Shown piece after piece: positions 63,414-64,000 of a stretch of DNA of 64,000 nucleotides. Source of the stretch: Gamsiella multidivaricata (Eukaryota; Mortierellomycota; Mortierellomycetes; Mortierellales; Mortierellaceae). Position 1 is the first letter of the stretch; each line of letters opens with the position of its first letter. A program made the position numbers and the translations under genes. The stretch lies in contig NW_026251712.1 of assembly GCF_025024155.1 (NCBI RefSeq), forward strand, positions 362,501 through 426,500, given 5' to 3'. Below the pieces are notes generated by a model that did not search any database, was not told the origin of the DNA, and saw only the letters and a list, made by a program, of their open reading frames with translations.

Positions 63414-64000
63414 CTACGGAGACTTTGTTGAGTTTCCGGCGCCATCGTCCTTGAAGGCCGCCAGACCTGCAAGGACTGAGCCCACTAAAAAGATCAGCGA
63501 CACTAACAACCAGATGAATCCCCATCCCTGCGCAGGGAAGATGCCGTACTTCTCTGCAAACTGCTCCGCATCCGATCCGTTCGACTTCCTCAGTACCAGC
63601 ATATCCAAAATCTCAAGGATACTGTAAATGCAGCTCATAACACTATCAGATAAAAGAGAGTTGAATTCATCAGTTGCCATTTTCGAAACAAAACGGAGGA
63701 ATCCTTGTTTGACAAGTTGAGATGAGCAAAAAAAAAAAAAAAAAAAAAGATAACTTACCCAAGGAACAGCGTAAAGTACTTCAAGTACCTTCCACCATCG
63801 AGCCACCAAAGGAGTCCAATAATTCCCGCAAAGAACAAGCAGATCCCGAACGCCAACAGGTTCCTCGCCCAGAACATCGTCAGTACCAAACATACGATCA
63901 ACATAATCGCCGCGCCCTTGGATGCCGTCACATTGAATCCGCAGAACACCAAGATCCCACCGAGGAGCGAGCTTCCCAAGTACCCTGCCGGCAAAGCCAG
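63414..64000 (-). CDS. M50B-like peptidase family membrane protein (C-terminal part; cut by window edge)
   Basis: Model: complement(join(63414..63642, 63759..>64000)); the gene continues to the right. The visible part begins LPAGYLGSSLLGG and has four hydrophobic helices (ILVFCGFNVTASKGAAIMLI, LLAFGICLFFAGIIGLLWWL, YFTLFLGVMSCIYSILEI, WGFIWLLVSLIFLVGSVLAG), with LVLRKSNGSDAEQFAEKYG between the third and fourth. This order matches the fungal and bacterial M50B-like family (site-2-protease fold). The zinc-binding HExxH would lie in the missing N-terminal part, so activity cannot be judged. It ends in a short hydrophilic tail (KDDGAGNSTKSP). The intron contains an A tract of about 19 near its acceptor side. 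Confidence 0.75.
   Translation of the reverse strand, partial: GFAGRVLGKLAPRWDLGVLRIQCDGIQGRGDYVDRMFGTDDVLGEEPVGVRDLLVLCGNYWTPLVARWWKVLEVLYAVPWVSYLFFFFFFCSSQLVKQGFLRFVSKMATDEFNSLLSDSVMSCIYSILEILDMLVLRKSNGSDAEQFAEKYGIFPAQGWGFIWLLVSLIFLVGSVLAGLAAFKDDGAGNSTKSP

Overview
The window is nuclear DNA of a filamentous fungus. GT-AG introns with recognisable branch sites interrupt most genes, long A/T homopolymers fill the spacers, and the gene set is fungal: a Zn2Cys6 regulator, a MAF1 repressor, SF3B1, an ER cyclophilin, a BAR-PH-GRAM-VASt contact-site protein and a carnitine acetyltransferase with a peroxisomal tail. The many short exons, the FAD-monooxygenase family and a fungal MscL suggest an early-diverging lineage such as Mortierellaceae. 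That placement is an inference from gene style, not a search.

Layout. 1-1740: the 3' part of a small secreted-protein gene (copy A) and a repeat block. 3369-13076: three plus-strand genes, namely an uncharacterised multi-pass membrane protein, CAT2 and MAF1. 14379-17570: a second secreted-protein gene (copy B) flanked by repeat blocks that also occur next to copy A. 17945-18016: tRNA-Arg(UCG). 20952-22721: a Zn2Cys6 transcription factor. 23325-32400: three paralogous FAD monooxygenases, the first divergent from the other two. 32599-46935: four minus-strand genes (TMEM70-like protein, ER cyclophilin, SIP3/LAM protein, SF3B1) with a possible gene relic between the cyclophilin and the SIP3 gene. 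48889-49739: glutathione S-transferase. 51932-53439: an MscL-type mechanosensitive channel. 54629-55230: a terminal-inverted-repeat element. 55541-59185: a GATA-finger protein and a Ser/Pro-rich protein, both minus. 63414-64000: the C-terminal part of an M50B-like membrane protein running off the right edge.

Most genes are housekeeping and do not form a pathway. The coherent groups are the monooxygenase trio (a local family expansion, probably lineage-specific oxidation chemistry) and the secreted-protein pair. The pair is the most unusual signal: introns and UTRs of the two copies are nearly identical, while the coding exons have diverged strongly. Exon boundaries given below were assembled by hand from splice consensus, reading-frame closure and paralogue comparison. 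Each spliced model divides exactly into codons.
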